From: Bacteroidaceae bacterium | Lineage (GTDB): Bacteria; Bacteroidota; Bacteroidia; Bacteroidales; Bacteroidaceae | Direction: 5' to 3' | Assembly: GCA_017940605.1 (NCBI GenBank) | Contig: JAGAYF010000044.1 | Location: 1 to 48,833, forward strand | DNA length: 48,833 bases | Shown: piece after piece, positions 1-7,238 of the stretch | Numbering within the stretch: position 1 is the stretch's first letter | Layout of the letters: each line of letters starts with the position of its first letter | Made by a program: the position numbers and the translations under genes | The notes under the pieces: generated by a model | The model's database searches: none | What the model saw: only the letters and a program-made list of their open reading frames with translations | What the model was told of the DNA's origin: nothing

Positions 1-189
1 GGCAATTCTAACGGCAACAGGTAAGGGTTGGCTATAATCGCCAGCCTTTCGGATGTCAAGCGTCAATGAACCATAGACGCTTCCGTTGGAAGATGTGAAC
101 TTTGCCAAGCACTTCTCACCTCTACTGCTTTGAGAGGCATTCTTGTCGTTTTGGTGACCTTTTGCAGCTGTTCCTTTCTCATATTTCAT
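1..189 (-). CDS. Partial ORF, N-terminus of an unidentified mobile-element protein
   Basis: Reading leftward from an ATG at 189, the frame stays open for 63 codons to the window edge, so only the N-terminus is visible. It begins MKYEKGTAAKGHQ and has a Lys/Ser-rich first part followed by a stretch ending SLTLDIRKAGDYSQPLP. The later part faintly resembles the N-terminal arm-binding segment of Bacteroidota tyrosine recombinases, but that is a guess. It is divergent from the broken integrase at 253 and shares its AT-rich composition, unlike the GC-rich genes after 900. An annotation needs the sequence left of this window. Confidence 0.4.
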   Translation of the reverse strand, partial: MKYEKGTAAKGHQNDKNASQSSRGEKCLAKFTSSNGSVYGSLTLDIRKAGDYSQPLPVAVRIA

Positions 190-220
190 AACATTAACCT
201 TTTAAAAAGTCCTTATTTTA

Positions 221-259
221 GGTTCATCCGACAAATGCGTAGTTTTTGTCTGATGAACC
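221..259. repeat. Inverted repeat with 15-nt arms between divergent mobile-element ORFs
   Basis: The left arm at 221-235 (GGTTCATCCGACAAA) and right arm at 245-259 (TTTGTCTGATGAACC) are reverse complements except for one central position, with a 9-nt spacer. It lies in the gap between the leftward ORF starting at 189 and the broken rightward integrase. It overlaps candidate integrase starts at 235 and 253. No T-run follows, so it is not an obvious terminator. An operator, recombinase core site or element-end palindrome are all possible. Confidence 0.6.
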
Positions 260-717
260 ATAAGAAAGACTTGCGAGTTGATGGCACTTACAATGTAAAA
301 ATCAGATTTACCTACAAGCGAGAGGTAAAGAGGCTTTCAACGAGCCTGTTTGCAAAGCCTGCGGATTTGGTCAAGAAGAACTTGAAAATCAAAGAGGGTA
401 CACCACTGAAAAGAGAAGTGGATAGGCTTGTAGCCCACTACCAAGCGTTGTATTCTGCCATGCAGGTAGATTTGAAGAACTACACGCTAAAAGAAATCAT
501 GGCAGGTCTTGAAGGGGAACTGAGAAAGCAGGAAAAGATAGACTTCATCCTGTTTTCCAGAGAGTGGATAAGCAAGGCTACCATAAAAGGTGCTGCGAAC
601 TATACAACTACGCTTAATGCCTTTGTCGCTTTTCTTGGTAAATAGGAATTGGACATTTCCGAACTAGCTATTCGAGGCAAAATCGGAAGAATGTTTTTCC
701 TCTATGACCAAATTTGA
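253..717 (+). pseudogene. Truncated tyrosine recombinase (N-terminal SAM-like part only)
   Basis: The reading frame from about 253 (MNHKKDLRVDGTYNVKIRF) looks like the arm-binding start of a Bacteroidota site-specific integrase. A Lys-rich spacer follows, then the core-binding SAM-like segment with NYTTTLNAFVAFLGK. A TAG stop at 643-645 interrupts the frame just where family members continue with ELDISE, and that exact continuation (ELDISELAI) is present after the stop. The frame ends at TGA 715-717 without any catalytic domain, so the R-H-R-Y active-site residues are absent. It therefore carries a nonsense mutation and a 3' deletion, and is a decayed remnant. The true start is uncertain (235 or 253) because an inverted repeat overlaps both. 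Confidence 0.65.
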
Positions 718-846
718 CAGTCATTTCAAGAATCATCAATGTGTTTTCCAGCAGATTTATACAGGAATTCTACCGTTTTATGCGTAATTTTATGGTATTT
801 TTTGATAATATTCTGTCACCACATTAGCAAATACACACAATTTTGC

Positions 847-854
847 TAATTTTG
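847..854 (+). promoter_or_regulatory. Candidate -7 box for the lipoprotein at 881
   Basis: TAATTTTG matches the Bacteroidota -7 consensus TAnnTTTG and lies 26 nt before the ATG at 881. No good -33 TTTG sits 19 nt upstream. The gap 718-846 before it is AT-rich and shows no other recognisable feature. Confidence 0.45.
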
Positions 855-880
855 CAACAATTAATAATAAAATATAAATC

Positions 881-2185
881 ATGAAGAAATCTGAACTATC
901 AAAATGGTACACCATATTTGTAACGGTGTTCCTCCTGTGTGCATGCAGTAATCGCGACATTACTGAAGACATTCCCTCGAACGGCAACAGTTCCCATTTA
1001 TCCGTCATTACGCGCGGCGTGGACGATGGGGGCGAAGTCTCCTACCCCGTAGCCGTCTATATCTTCAACGCCGATGGATGCTGTGCCGTGGAGACATTGG
1101 AGACAGAGGAGGACAACCTGTCGGTATCCCTACCCGAGGGCAGTTATGAATTATATGCCATAGCTGGTGCATCAACAGAGGATTACGACCTGCCTACACA
1201 GGCTGCTGCAACAACCACGAGCATGGTCGCTCTAAAGGAGGGAAAGACACACAGCGACCTAATGTGCGCCCATGCCACTGCGACCCTGACCGACGGTGCT
1301 GACAACAGCGTGACGCTGTCATTGAAACGCAAGATTATGCAAGTGAAGGAAGTCACCATCAAGAGCGTACCTGCAGGCACGGCCGAAGTAAGCGTGTGCA
1401 TCGCTCCCCTATGGGAGAACATCAAGTTGGACGGCAGCTATGACGGCGAGGGCGGGAAGCAGGAACTGACACTCACGAAACAGGCCGACGGCCGCACGTG
1501 GAAGAACGAGACCGCTGTAAACTGCCTGCCCTCCGTAGGCAAACCGTCCATCACGATAAGCATCACGAAGGACGGCACGAAGAAGGAGTACACCTACGTA
1601 TGCACCGAGGAGTTGGAGGCCAACAGCAAGCTCACCTTCGAGGGGACGTACACGGAAGAGATACAAGTCACCATGACGGCGACCGTGGAGGGAGCGCAAT
1701 GGGGCGAAAACCGCACCGTCAGCTTTGAGTTCAACGGGAGCAACACCGCAACAGTGCCCCCAGCCGCATCCACCGTCAGCGCAGGAGATATATACAAGGG
1801 CTGCTACGTGCTGGCCGTGAACGGGAACAAGGCTACGCTGCTTTCCCCAAACGAGAAGATGGGCCCGTTCAACAAGTCGGACTCCGAGGAAACGAAACAG
1901 GAGAAGTTGGCCACAGAGCTGGCAAAGAATGGGGTGGACGGAATCGACGGATGGCGCGTGATGACCGTAGCCGAGGCGCAGTTGATACATGGCAACTTCA
2001 GCGGAATCAATGCCATACTGACAGAAAATTCCATCAGCAATATAAAGAATAGCGTTTCATACATGGTCAGCGACAACGGTGCGTTGAAGAAAGCAGAATT
2101 GTCGGCTTCCTTGTTCCAGTTGGAGGACAGTCTTGATGGGTATACCTATCTCCGTCCCGTCGCCGAGGTGACGCTGGATGAGTGA
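881..2185 (+). CDS. FimB/Mfa2-like surface lipoprotein with FISUMP-like C-terminus
   Basis: A 434-aa exported lipoprotein. Residues 1-21 form a signal peptide and the lipobox ends at Cys22 (LLCAC). After an acidic Ser/Asn tether the protein has a beta-rich domain with LPEGSYELYAIAGAS near residue 85, the kind of motif found in FimB/Mfa2 fimbrillin-anchor proteins. Further beta-sandwich-like sequence follows. The last ~130 residues (GWRVMTVAEAQ onward, ending YLRPVAEVTLDE) resemble the FISUMP-type end domain of Bacteroidales surface lipoproteins. It starts right after the integrase remnant but has the GC-rich composition of the core genome. No fimbrial major subunit gene lies beside it, so a fimbrial role is inference. 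A stand-alone surface adhesin is the alternative. Confidence 0.6.
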   Translation: MKKSELSKWYTIFVTVFLLCACSNRDITEDIPSNGNSSHLSVITRGVDDGGEVSYPVAVYIFNADGCCAVETLETEEDNLSVSLPEGSYELYAIAGASTEDYDLPTQAAATTTSMVALKEGKTHSDLMCAHATATLTDGADNSVTLSLKRKIMQVKEVTIKSVPAGTAEVSVCIAPLWENIKLDGSYDGEGGKQELTLTKQADGRTWKNETAVNCLPSVGKPSITISITKDGTKKEYTYVCTEELEANSKLTFEGTYTEEIQVTMTATVEGAQWGENRTVSFEFNGSNTATVPPAASTVSAGDIYKGCYVLAVNGNKATLLSPNEKMGPFNKSDSEETKQEKLATELAKNGVDGIDGWRVMTVAEAQLIHGNFSGINAILTENSISNIKNSVSYMVSDNGALKKAELSASLFQLEDSLDGYTYLRPVAEVTLDE

Positions 2186-2273
2186 TGCCCATTACCCGTC
2201 TCCGTTTATTTTCTTTTTTATCTGAAGACGGTCTGTTCTTATAGTCAATCGTTGTGAATTTCCCATCGTTCGG

Positions 2274-3050
2274 ATGGTTCAGAAATTTCTGAAATTTACT
2301 TTTTGCTTTCTCCTGTGTACGGCAGGCGTGGGGCGTGCTTTGGCGCAGCACACTGCGATGGAGCGCATCTCTGCCGACCGCCCGGGTATGGGAACGGGAA
2401 CTGATGTCCTGCCGCAAGGGTGTTTTCAATGGGAAACGGGCACAGCCTATGAATATGCACATGAAAAACGATCAACAGAACACTTTTGGAATTGGAATAA
2501 CTCATTGTTCCGCTATGGCGCGACCTCCACGGCAGAACTGCGCCTGGAACTGAACGGCGCATACAAGCACGTGGATGGCAACGGCAAGTGGGGTATGCCC
2601 CCTATCATAGCAGGCACAAAGGTCCGCGTCTTGGAAGGGGAACACGCCCTGCCCGACATCTCCTTGCTGGCCAATTTTTCCATCCCCACGAGCTACAAGG
2701 ATTTCGGCGCGAACAGGATAGCCCCGTCATTCCACCTGCTGTTCAGCCACACGCTGAACCCACATTTCGACTTGAACTACGAGGCCGGATTGGAATGGGA
2801 CGGCACGACATCAGACCCTGCCATCTTTACCGTGGTGGGGACAAACTATAACCTATCCGACCAATGGAGCATCTTTGTGGAGAATTACAACATCTTCTCC
2901 AATCACGACAGGGCGCAATGGAACATGGATTTCGGATGCAGCTGGACCGTAACGCGCCGAATGCAGCTAGACCTTGCCGGAGCATTCTCCCTGCGCCAAC
3001 CCCTTAACCACTACATCATCAGTTTGGGGTTGGCGTGGTGGATTCACTGA
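2274..3050 (+). CDS. Outer-membrane transporter-like protein (Phenol_MetA_deg-like barrel)
   Basis: A 258-aa protein with a signal peptide ending near ALAQ (residue 25). The mature start ISADRPGMGTGTDVLPQG is the typical opening of the family related to the MetA pathway of phenol degradation, an outer-membrane beta-barrel family often annotated simply as transporter. Alternating hydrophobic and aromatic strands run to the C-terminus, which ends in an aromatic-rich strand (LGLAWWIH), as expected for a barrel. Its substrate cannot be inferred. It lies 38 nt upstream of the VanX-like dipeptidase and could be cotranscribed with it. Confidence 0.65.
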   Translation: MVQKFLKFTFCFLLCTAGVGRALAQHTAMERISADRPGMGTGTDVLPQGCFQWETGTAYEYAHEKRSTEHFWNWNNSLFRYGATSTAELRLELNGAYKHVDGNGKWGMPPIIAGTKVRVLEGEHALPDISLLANFSIPTSYKDFGANRIAPSFHLLFSHTLNPHFDLNYEAGLEWDGTTSDPAIFTVVGTNYNLSDQWSIFVENYNIFSNHDRAQWNMDFGCSWTVTRRMQLDLAGAFSLRQPLNHYIISLGLAWWIH

Positions 3051-3088
3051 ACCCACATTTTCTTCAACATCAGCAATAAAACACCCAC

Positions 3089-3787
3089 ATGTTTCTACAC
3101 CATCTTGCTCAACAAATCCATCTTCGCACCCCACTTCTTTTTCTCCTATGCGCACTGACCGTCCAGGTGCAGGCCCAGTTAAGCCCAACCGAACAACGCA
3201 TGGCCGACCAGGGATTGGTCAATATAAAAGACATCGACCCCACCATTCAGGTCAGCCTCATGTATTCGCGTCCCGACAACTTCACGAAACGCGTCCTCTA
3301 CACCGATTTGCGCCAGGCCTTTCTGTTGCCCAAGACTGCCCAAGCCCTCAAAAAAGCGCAATCGCTGTTGAAAAAGGAACATCCCGAATGGAGTCTCATC
3401 ATATTCGATGCCACGCGCCCCATGAGCGTCCAGCAAATCATGTGGAACATTGTGAGCGGTACAAGCAAGAGCATCTACGTGAGCAACCCAGCCAACGGAG
3501 GCGGCCTCCATAACTATGGATTGGCCGTAGACATCAGTATCTGCAACGAAAAGGGAGACACCATCACCATGGGAACAAAAATTGACTACATGGGCAAAGC
3601 GGCCCACATTACGGAGGAAGAACAACTGTTGAAGGAGGGACGGCTGACGGCCACAGCCGTCAGGAACAGACGGCTGCTAAGGAAGGTCATGACCGAGGCA
3701 GGGTTCATTGCCCTGCCCACCGAGTGGTGGCATTTCAACTTGGTCAGCCGGGCCACGGCAAAAAGGGAGTACAAGGTCATTCGGTGA
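3089..3787 (+). CDS. D-alanyl-D-alanine dipeptidase (VanX/DdpX type, M15D)
   Basis: A 232-aa secreted zinc dipeptidase (signal peptide ends near VQAQ) that should hydrolyse D-Ala-D-Ala. The zinc and catalytic set is complete: H141 and D148 in GLHNYGLAVDIS, catalytic E212 and zinc H215 in EWWHFN. The arginine of DATRPMSVQ corresponds to the substrate-orienting Arg of VanX. The 7- and 3-residue spacings match VanX. No vanH, vanA or vanR/S neighbour exists, so this is not a glycopeptide-resistance cluster. A role in periplasmic peptidoglycan turnover or D-Ala salvage is more likely. It probably follows the barrel protein in one transcript. Confidence 0.85.
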   Translation: MFLHHLAQQIHLRTPLLFLLCALTVQVQAQLSPTEQRMADQGLVNIKDIDPTIQVSLMYSRPDNFTKRVLYTDLRQAFLLPKTAQALKKAQSLLKKEHPEWSLIIFDATRPMSVQQIMWNIVSGTSKSIYVSNPANGGGLHNYGLAVDISICNEKGDTITMGTKIDYMGKAAHITEEEQLLKEGRLTATAVRNRRLLRKVMTEAGFIALPTEWWHFNLVSRATAKREYKVIR

Positions 3788-3864
3788 CAGGATTCTCACC
3801 TCAGCCATACCACCCAAATTGTGCCTTTTCAGGCCATTTATGAAACATTATTGCGAAAAAATCG

Positions 3865-3893
3865 TTGCTATTAACGAAATTTCCGTAATTTTG
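3865..3893 (+). promoter_or_regulatory. Candidate promoter of the EEP-fold pair
   Basis: TTG at 3865-3867 and TAATTTTG at 3886-3893 are separated by 18 nt, close to the Bacteroidota consensus. The predicted transcript would start about 30 nt before the ATG at 3929. Confidence 0.5.
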
Positions 3894-3928
3894 TCGCAAC
3901 AATATTAACAATTAACAATCAATCGCAC

Positions 3929-4792
3929 ATGAAAAAGATTCATTACATTCTTCTGTTCGCCGCATTGTGGAGCATGGCTGCCGCTCCGCTGGCACTGCGC
4001 GCCCATAAGCTGCGCATCATGACCTTCAACATCAGGTTGCACACCAAGGCCGACGCCCCGCTCAACATGTGGGAGGACCGCCGCGATGCAGCGTGTGCCT
4101 ACGTCAAGAAAGTCAATCCTGACATCTTTGGAATGCAGGAAGTCAAGAAAGACCAGCTGGACGACGTGGTCAATCGCCTGCCGGGATACAGCTATGTCGG
4201 CGTCGGCCGCGATGACGGCAAGGACGCAGGCGAGCACATGCCCGTTTTCTACCGCACAGACAAGTACAACCTCATAGACAAGGGCTGGTTCTGGCTCTCC
4301 GAGACGCCCAACGAGCCCTCATTCGGCTGGAACGCCGCCTGCCGGCGCATTGCCACATGGGTTATCCTGGAGGAAAAGAAGAGCAAGGTACGCTTCTTCT
4401 ACTGCAACACCCACTTCGACCACATCAGCGTGACGGCACGCAAGGAATCAGCCAAGCTGACCAAGGACAAGTTCAAGGAACTGGCAGGCAACCTGCCCAC
4501 GTTCTTCACAGCCGACTTCAACACCAACGAGAAGGAAGAGACATACAGCTTGCTCTGCAACTATTCCTACCCCTACAACGACGCATGGCACGTAGCCAAG
4601 AAGCGCGAGGGAGGACCGGCCACGTTCAACGGATGGGGAAAGGTCCGCAATGTGGAAGACAAGAAGATTGACTTCATATTCCTGTCGCCAGGCATCCAGG
4701 TGAAGAAGGCCGTCATTCACGACAGCTCACTGGGCGGCGGCCGCTACCTGAGCGACCACAATGCCCATTGGGCAGACGTGACATGGAAGTAG
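3929..4792 (+). CDS. Secreted endonuclease/exonuclease/phosphatase-family hydrolase
   Basis: A 287-aa protein with an N-terminal signal peptide (cleavage near residue 25) and a complete EEP fold. Visible active-site residues are N34 (MTFNIR), metal ligand E71 (GMQEV), H162 and D164 (NTHFDH), D196 and N198 (TADFNTN), and D276-H277 (SDHNAHW). Members of this exported Bacteroidota branch are metal-dependent phosphodiesterases or phosphatases acting on lipid-linked, nucleic-acid or sugar phosphates; the substrate cannot be told from sequence. It is followed 55 nt later by a paralogue of nearly identical length, so the two come from a tandem duplication. Confidence 0.85.
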   Translation: MKKIHYILLFAALWSMAAAPLALRAHKLRIMTFNIRLHTKADAPLNMWEDRRDAACAYVKKVNPDIFGMQEVKKDQLDDVVNRLPGYSYVGVGRDDGKDAGEHMPVFYRTDKYNLIDKGWFWLSETPNEPSFGWNAACRRIATWVILEEKKSKVRFFYCNTHFDHISVTARKESAKLTKDKFKELAGNLPTFFTADFNTNEKEETYSLLCNYSYPYNDAWHVAKKREGGPATFNGWGKVRNVEDKKIDFIFLSPGIQVKKAVIHDSSLGGGRYLSDHNAHWADVTWK

Positions 4793-4847
4793 CCGTCCCT
4801 GCCAAGGGAAGTCTTGCTGCATAGAATTTTTCTGAAAAAGCGACAAT

Positions 4848-5699
4848 ATGAAAAGGGGTGGCTATACATACCGATGGTTACTGCTGTCAGCAGTTGCGCT
4901 GACGGCGCTGACGGCCATGGCCGAGACGCCCAGGCTGCGCGTACTGTCCTTCAATGTCATGGGACAGGCACGCGGGAGCAGCCTGCCCTGGAGCGACCGC
5001 AGCACAGCCATGTGCCTCACGCTTCACAAGCTGCAAGCCGACGTGATGGGCCTGCAAGAAGTCGACTCCATACAGGCAACCGACCTGGCGCAGGGGTTGC
5101 CCGATTACGGGTTCGTCGACGAACGCCTGCCCGAGGGGACACCCCACGGCGAAAGCAACGTCATCCTGTACTACAAGAAGAATTACAAACTGATAGACCA
5201 CGGAACGTTCTGGCTCTCCGAAACTCCCGAGTTGCCCTCGCCCTGTTGGGACAACCCACGGCAGCAAAGCGTATGCTGGGCCGTTTTTCAGAGCCTCAAG
5301 TCGGGCATCAGTTTCCTGGTGGCCAACACTCGGTTTGACCAACTCAATGCCGAGCAGCGGCTCAACAGCTCCGTCCTCATCAAGAACTACCTGAGCAAGA
5401 TGACCAACAACACACCCGTCATTTTCATGGGCAGCCTGGGGTGCGAATCCAACGAACCCTTCTACCAATCGTTGCTGCACAGGTACATTCCCCTGAAAGA
5501 CGCGTGGGAAAGCGCACAGCGGAAAAAGGGCGGCCCTGACACGACCAACGGACTGGCCGCCGAGCAGCACAGGGTGGACTATATTTTCACCATTGAGGGA
5601 GTTAAGGTCAGGCAGGCCCGTGTGCAGCCGGCGCTCGCAGGCCAAAACGAGGTCCTTTCGGACCACGACCTACTGTGGGTCGACCTGGTGAAAAAGTAG
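4848..5699 (+). CDS. Degenerate EEP-fold paralogue, probable pseudoenzyme
   Basis: A 283-aa exported protein aligning almost residue for residue with the preceding gene: N36, Q70-E71, the FWLSETPE block at 121-128, and D272-H273 in SDHDLLW are kept. Three catalytic positions have changed: His162 of NTHFDH is Arg (NTRFDQ), and the DxN pair at 196/198 is Ser and Gly (MGSLGCES). These are the residues that in DNase I-like enzymes activate water and hold the phosphate. Hydrolysis is therefore unlikely, while the fold and partial metal site appear maintained with no frameshift. A binding, regulatory or decoy role is inference. A strong terminator follows. Confidence 0.8.
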   Translation: MKRGGYTYRWLLLSAVALTALTAMAETPRLRVLSFNVMGQARGSSLPWSDRSTAMCLTLHKLQADVMGLQEVDSIQATDLAQGLPDYGFVDERLPEGTPHGESNVILYYKKNYKLIDHGTFWLSETPELPSPCWDNPRQQSVCWAVFQSLKSGISFLVANTRFDQLNAEQRLNSSVLIKNYLSKMTNNTPVIFMGSLGCESNEPFYQSLLHRYIPLKDAWESAQRKKGGPDTTNGLAAEQHRVDYIFTIEGVKVRQARVQPALAGQNEVLSDHDLLWVDLVKK

Positions 5700-5756
5700 C
5701 AGCCGCCTTTTCCTGCCACAGCAGGATACACAGACTTTTCTGTCAACACAGGCACA

Positions 5757-5794
5757 GGGCCGAAGTCTCAAGAGAAGACTTCGGCCCTTTTCTA
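5757..5794 (+). terminator. Intrinsic terminator after the EEP-fold pair
   Basis: A perfect 12-bp stem pairs GGGCCGAAGTCT (5757-5768) with AGACTTCGGCCC (5776-5787) across a 7-nt loop, followed by TTTTCT. Confidence 0.9.
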
Positions 5795-5863
5795 CACATG
5801 TATTAATGCTTTGGATTTCTGTCCATCGCCACAAGCCGGCGACATTGCCGGCAGGCGGCCACC

Positions 5864-5942
5864 GCTTACGCCCCATTCACAGCCCTGTTGCGCCCCGCAG
5901 GAAATTTGGCAGGCCGCATTCTGACCACTTTCACGCCTTGCG
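5864..5942 (+). repeat. Phased box array, copy A (4 boxes)
   Basis: Boxes centred on ACGCC 5868-5872, GCGCC 5890-5894, the core AGGCC 5911-5915 (within CAGGCCGCAT 5910-5919) and ACGCC 5933-5937 are spaced 22, 21 and 22 nt. The box sequences are TTACGCCCC, TTGCGCCCC, core and TTTCACGCCTTG. It lies between the EEP terminator and tRNA-Asn. See the finding on the family. Confidence 0.75.
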
Positions 5943-6021
5943 GAACAGGCAGCACCTCCTGTTGTGCTTTTTCTAACAATGGCATGGTGGTTTTTACCTT
6001 GCGGCCAACAGGAAAAAACAA

Positions 6022-6054
6022 AAAAAGGATTCAGATACATTCTGAATCCTTTTT
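6022..6054 (-). terminator. Terminator of tRNA-Asn
   Basis: GGATTCAGA (6027-6035) pairs with TCTGAATCC (6041-6049) around a 5-nt loop. The flanking A-run and T-run extend the stem and give a T-run on the minus strand directly after the tRNA. It could also stop plus-strand transcripts. Confidence 0.85.
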
Positions 6055-6056
6055 CG

Positions 6057-6130
6057 CGCTTCAGGATGGGCTTGAACCAACGACCCCCTGATTAACAGTC
6101 AGGTGCTCTAACCAACTGAGCTACTGAAGC
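6057..6130 (-). tRNA. tRNA-Asn (GTT)
   Basis: The minus strand reads GCTTCAGTAGCTCAGTTGG and onward, with a 7-bp acceptor stem (GCTTCAG/CTGAAGC), D-arm, anticodon arm with loop CTGTTAA (anticodon GTT), and T-arm GGTTCAAGCC. The discriminator base is G. CCA is not encoded, so it must be added after transcription. Length is 74 nt. Confidence 0.95.
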
Positions 6131-6156
6131 AGGTGCATTTTTGGTTTTTTGCGGTG

Positions 6157-6186
6157 CAAAATTACTTATATTTTTGAAAATAGCAA
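6157..6186 (-). promoter_or_regulatory. Promoter of tRNA-Asn
   Basis: On the minus strand, TTG (6186-6184) is followed by exactly 19 nt and TAATTTTG (6164-6157), which matches the Bacteroidota consensus. It abuts the divergent -7 box TAACTTTG (6187-6194) of the PfkB gene, so the two promoters are back to back. Confidence 0.75.
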
Positions 6187-6214
6187 TAACTTTGCGTAAA
6201 AATTTCTCGATATC

Positions 6215-7189
6215 GTGAAAAAAATTATAGGAGTAGGCAATGCCTTAGTGGATATATTGGTCCACATAGAAAGCGATAAAGTACTGGATGAGTTGCAATT
6301 GCAAAAGGGTGCAGTATGCTTTACCACCGATGAGCAGCAGCGCAGGGTGGATGAGCAAATCAGGAAGCTGAATCCCGTCATATCGGCCGGCGGTTCGGCA
6401 GCCAACACGATGAAGGCAGCGGCTCAGCTGGGACTGGAGGCCACCTATGTGGGCAAGATTGGGAAGGACGACATGGGAAGAGCCTTTTCCCAGGCCTTGA
6501 GGGAGCAGGGCGTCATTCCCGTCCTGCTGGAAACCGACGCTGCGCCCACGGGCACGGCATCGACCCTGATATCGCCCGACGGGCAGCGCTCCTTTGCCGA
6601 CCAATTGGGGGCTGCCACCCTGCTTCAGGCCCATGAAATTACGGCACTGCCTTTCAGAAACTACGATGCACTCTACATGGAGGGCTATCTCGTGTCGGAC
6701 CATGGCTTTGCCCAAGCCATCCTGAGACAGGCTAAGGCCGACGGGCTGCTTACCTGCCTGGATTTGGCCTCCTACAACATTGTCCAAGAGGACAGTGCCT
6801 TTTTCCGGCAGTTATTGGCCGAGGAGGTGGACATCGCCTTTGCCAATGAGGAGGAAAGCTGGGCACTGACCGGACTGCCCCCCAGGGAGGCAGTCAGAAA
6901 GATGGCCGGATGGTGTTCCGTGGCGGTGGTGAAGACGGGAGCACAGGGCGCGATGGCCTGCTCAGGCAAGGAAATCGTGGAATCAGCGGCCATACCCGTC
7001 CCCAAGGTAGTGGACACGACGGGAGCGGGCGACAGTTTTGCCGCCGGCTTCCTGTGGGCCTGGTTTGACGGGAGAACCCTGACCGCCTGTCTGGATGCAG
7101 GCAACGCCGTAGCGGCGGAGATGATTCAGCACATAGGGGCAACGCTCCCTGCCGAGGTGTGGACCGCCATAAGAACACATATCCAGTAA
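6215..7189 (+). CDS. PfkB-family carbohydrate/nucleoside kinase
   Basis: A 324-aa cytoplasmic kinase with a GTG start at 6215, chosen because the protein begins at the family's first strand (KKIIGVGNALVDILV). It has the PfkB substrate segment AGGSAANTMKAAAQLG near residue 60 and the C-terminal signature DTTGAGDSFAAGF, with catalytic base D273. Overall sequence is closest to the adenosine-kinase/ribokinase-like branch common in Bacteroidota, but the phosphoryl acceptor cannot be fixed. A -7 box (TAACTTTG) lies 20 nt upstream, giving a very short leader. The S41 protease starts about 50 nt downstream and may share the transcript. Confidence 0.85.
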   Translation: MKKIIGVGNALVDILVHIESDKVLDELQLQKGAVCFTTDEQQRRVDEQIRKLNPVISAGGSAANTMKAAAQLGLEATYVGKIGKDDMGRAFSQALREQGVIPVLLETDAAPTGTASTLISPDGQRSFADQLGAATLLQAHEITALPFRNYDALYMEGYLVSDHGFAQAILRQAKADGLLTCLDLASYNIVQEDSAFFRQLLAEEVDIAFANEEESWALTGLPPREAVRKMAGWCSVAVVKTGAQGAMACSGKEIVESAAIPVPKVVDTTGAGDSFAAGFLWAWFDGRTLTACLDAGNAVAAEMIQHIGATLPAEVWTAIRTHIQ

Positions 7190-7238
7190 AGTTGAAGTCG
7201 TAAACAAATTACAATAAGCACACATGGAATTACAGAAC

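Noticed and set aside
2190-2242. CCGTCT/AGACGG pair after the lipoprotein gene as a terminator
   Set aside because: The arms are short, the T-rich tract lies inside the loop, and none follows the stem.
3826-3842. TTTTCAGGCCATTTAT before the EEP gene as another array copy
   Set aside because: It resembles the core box but has no ACGCC boxes at 21-22 nt distances on either side.
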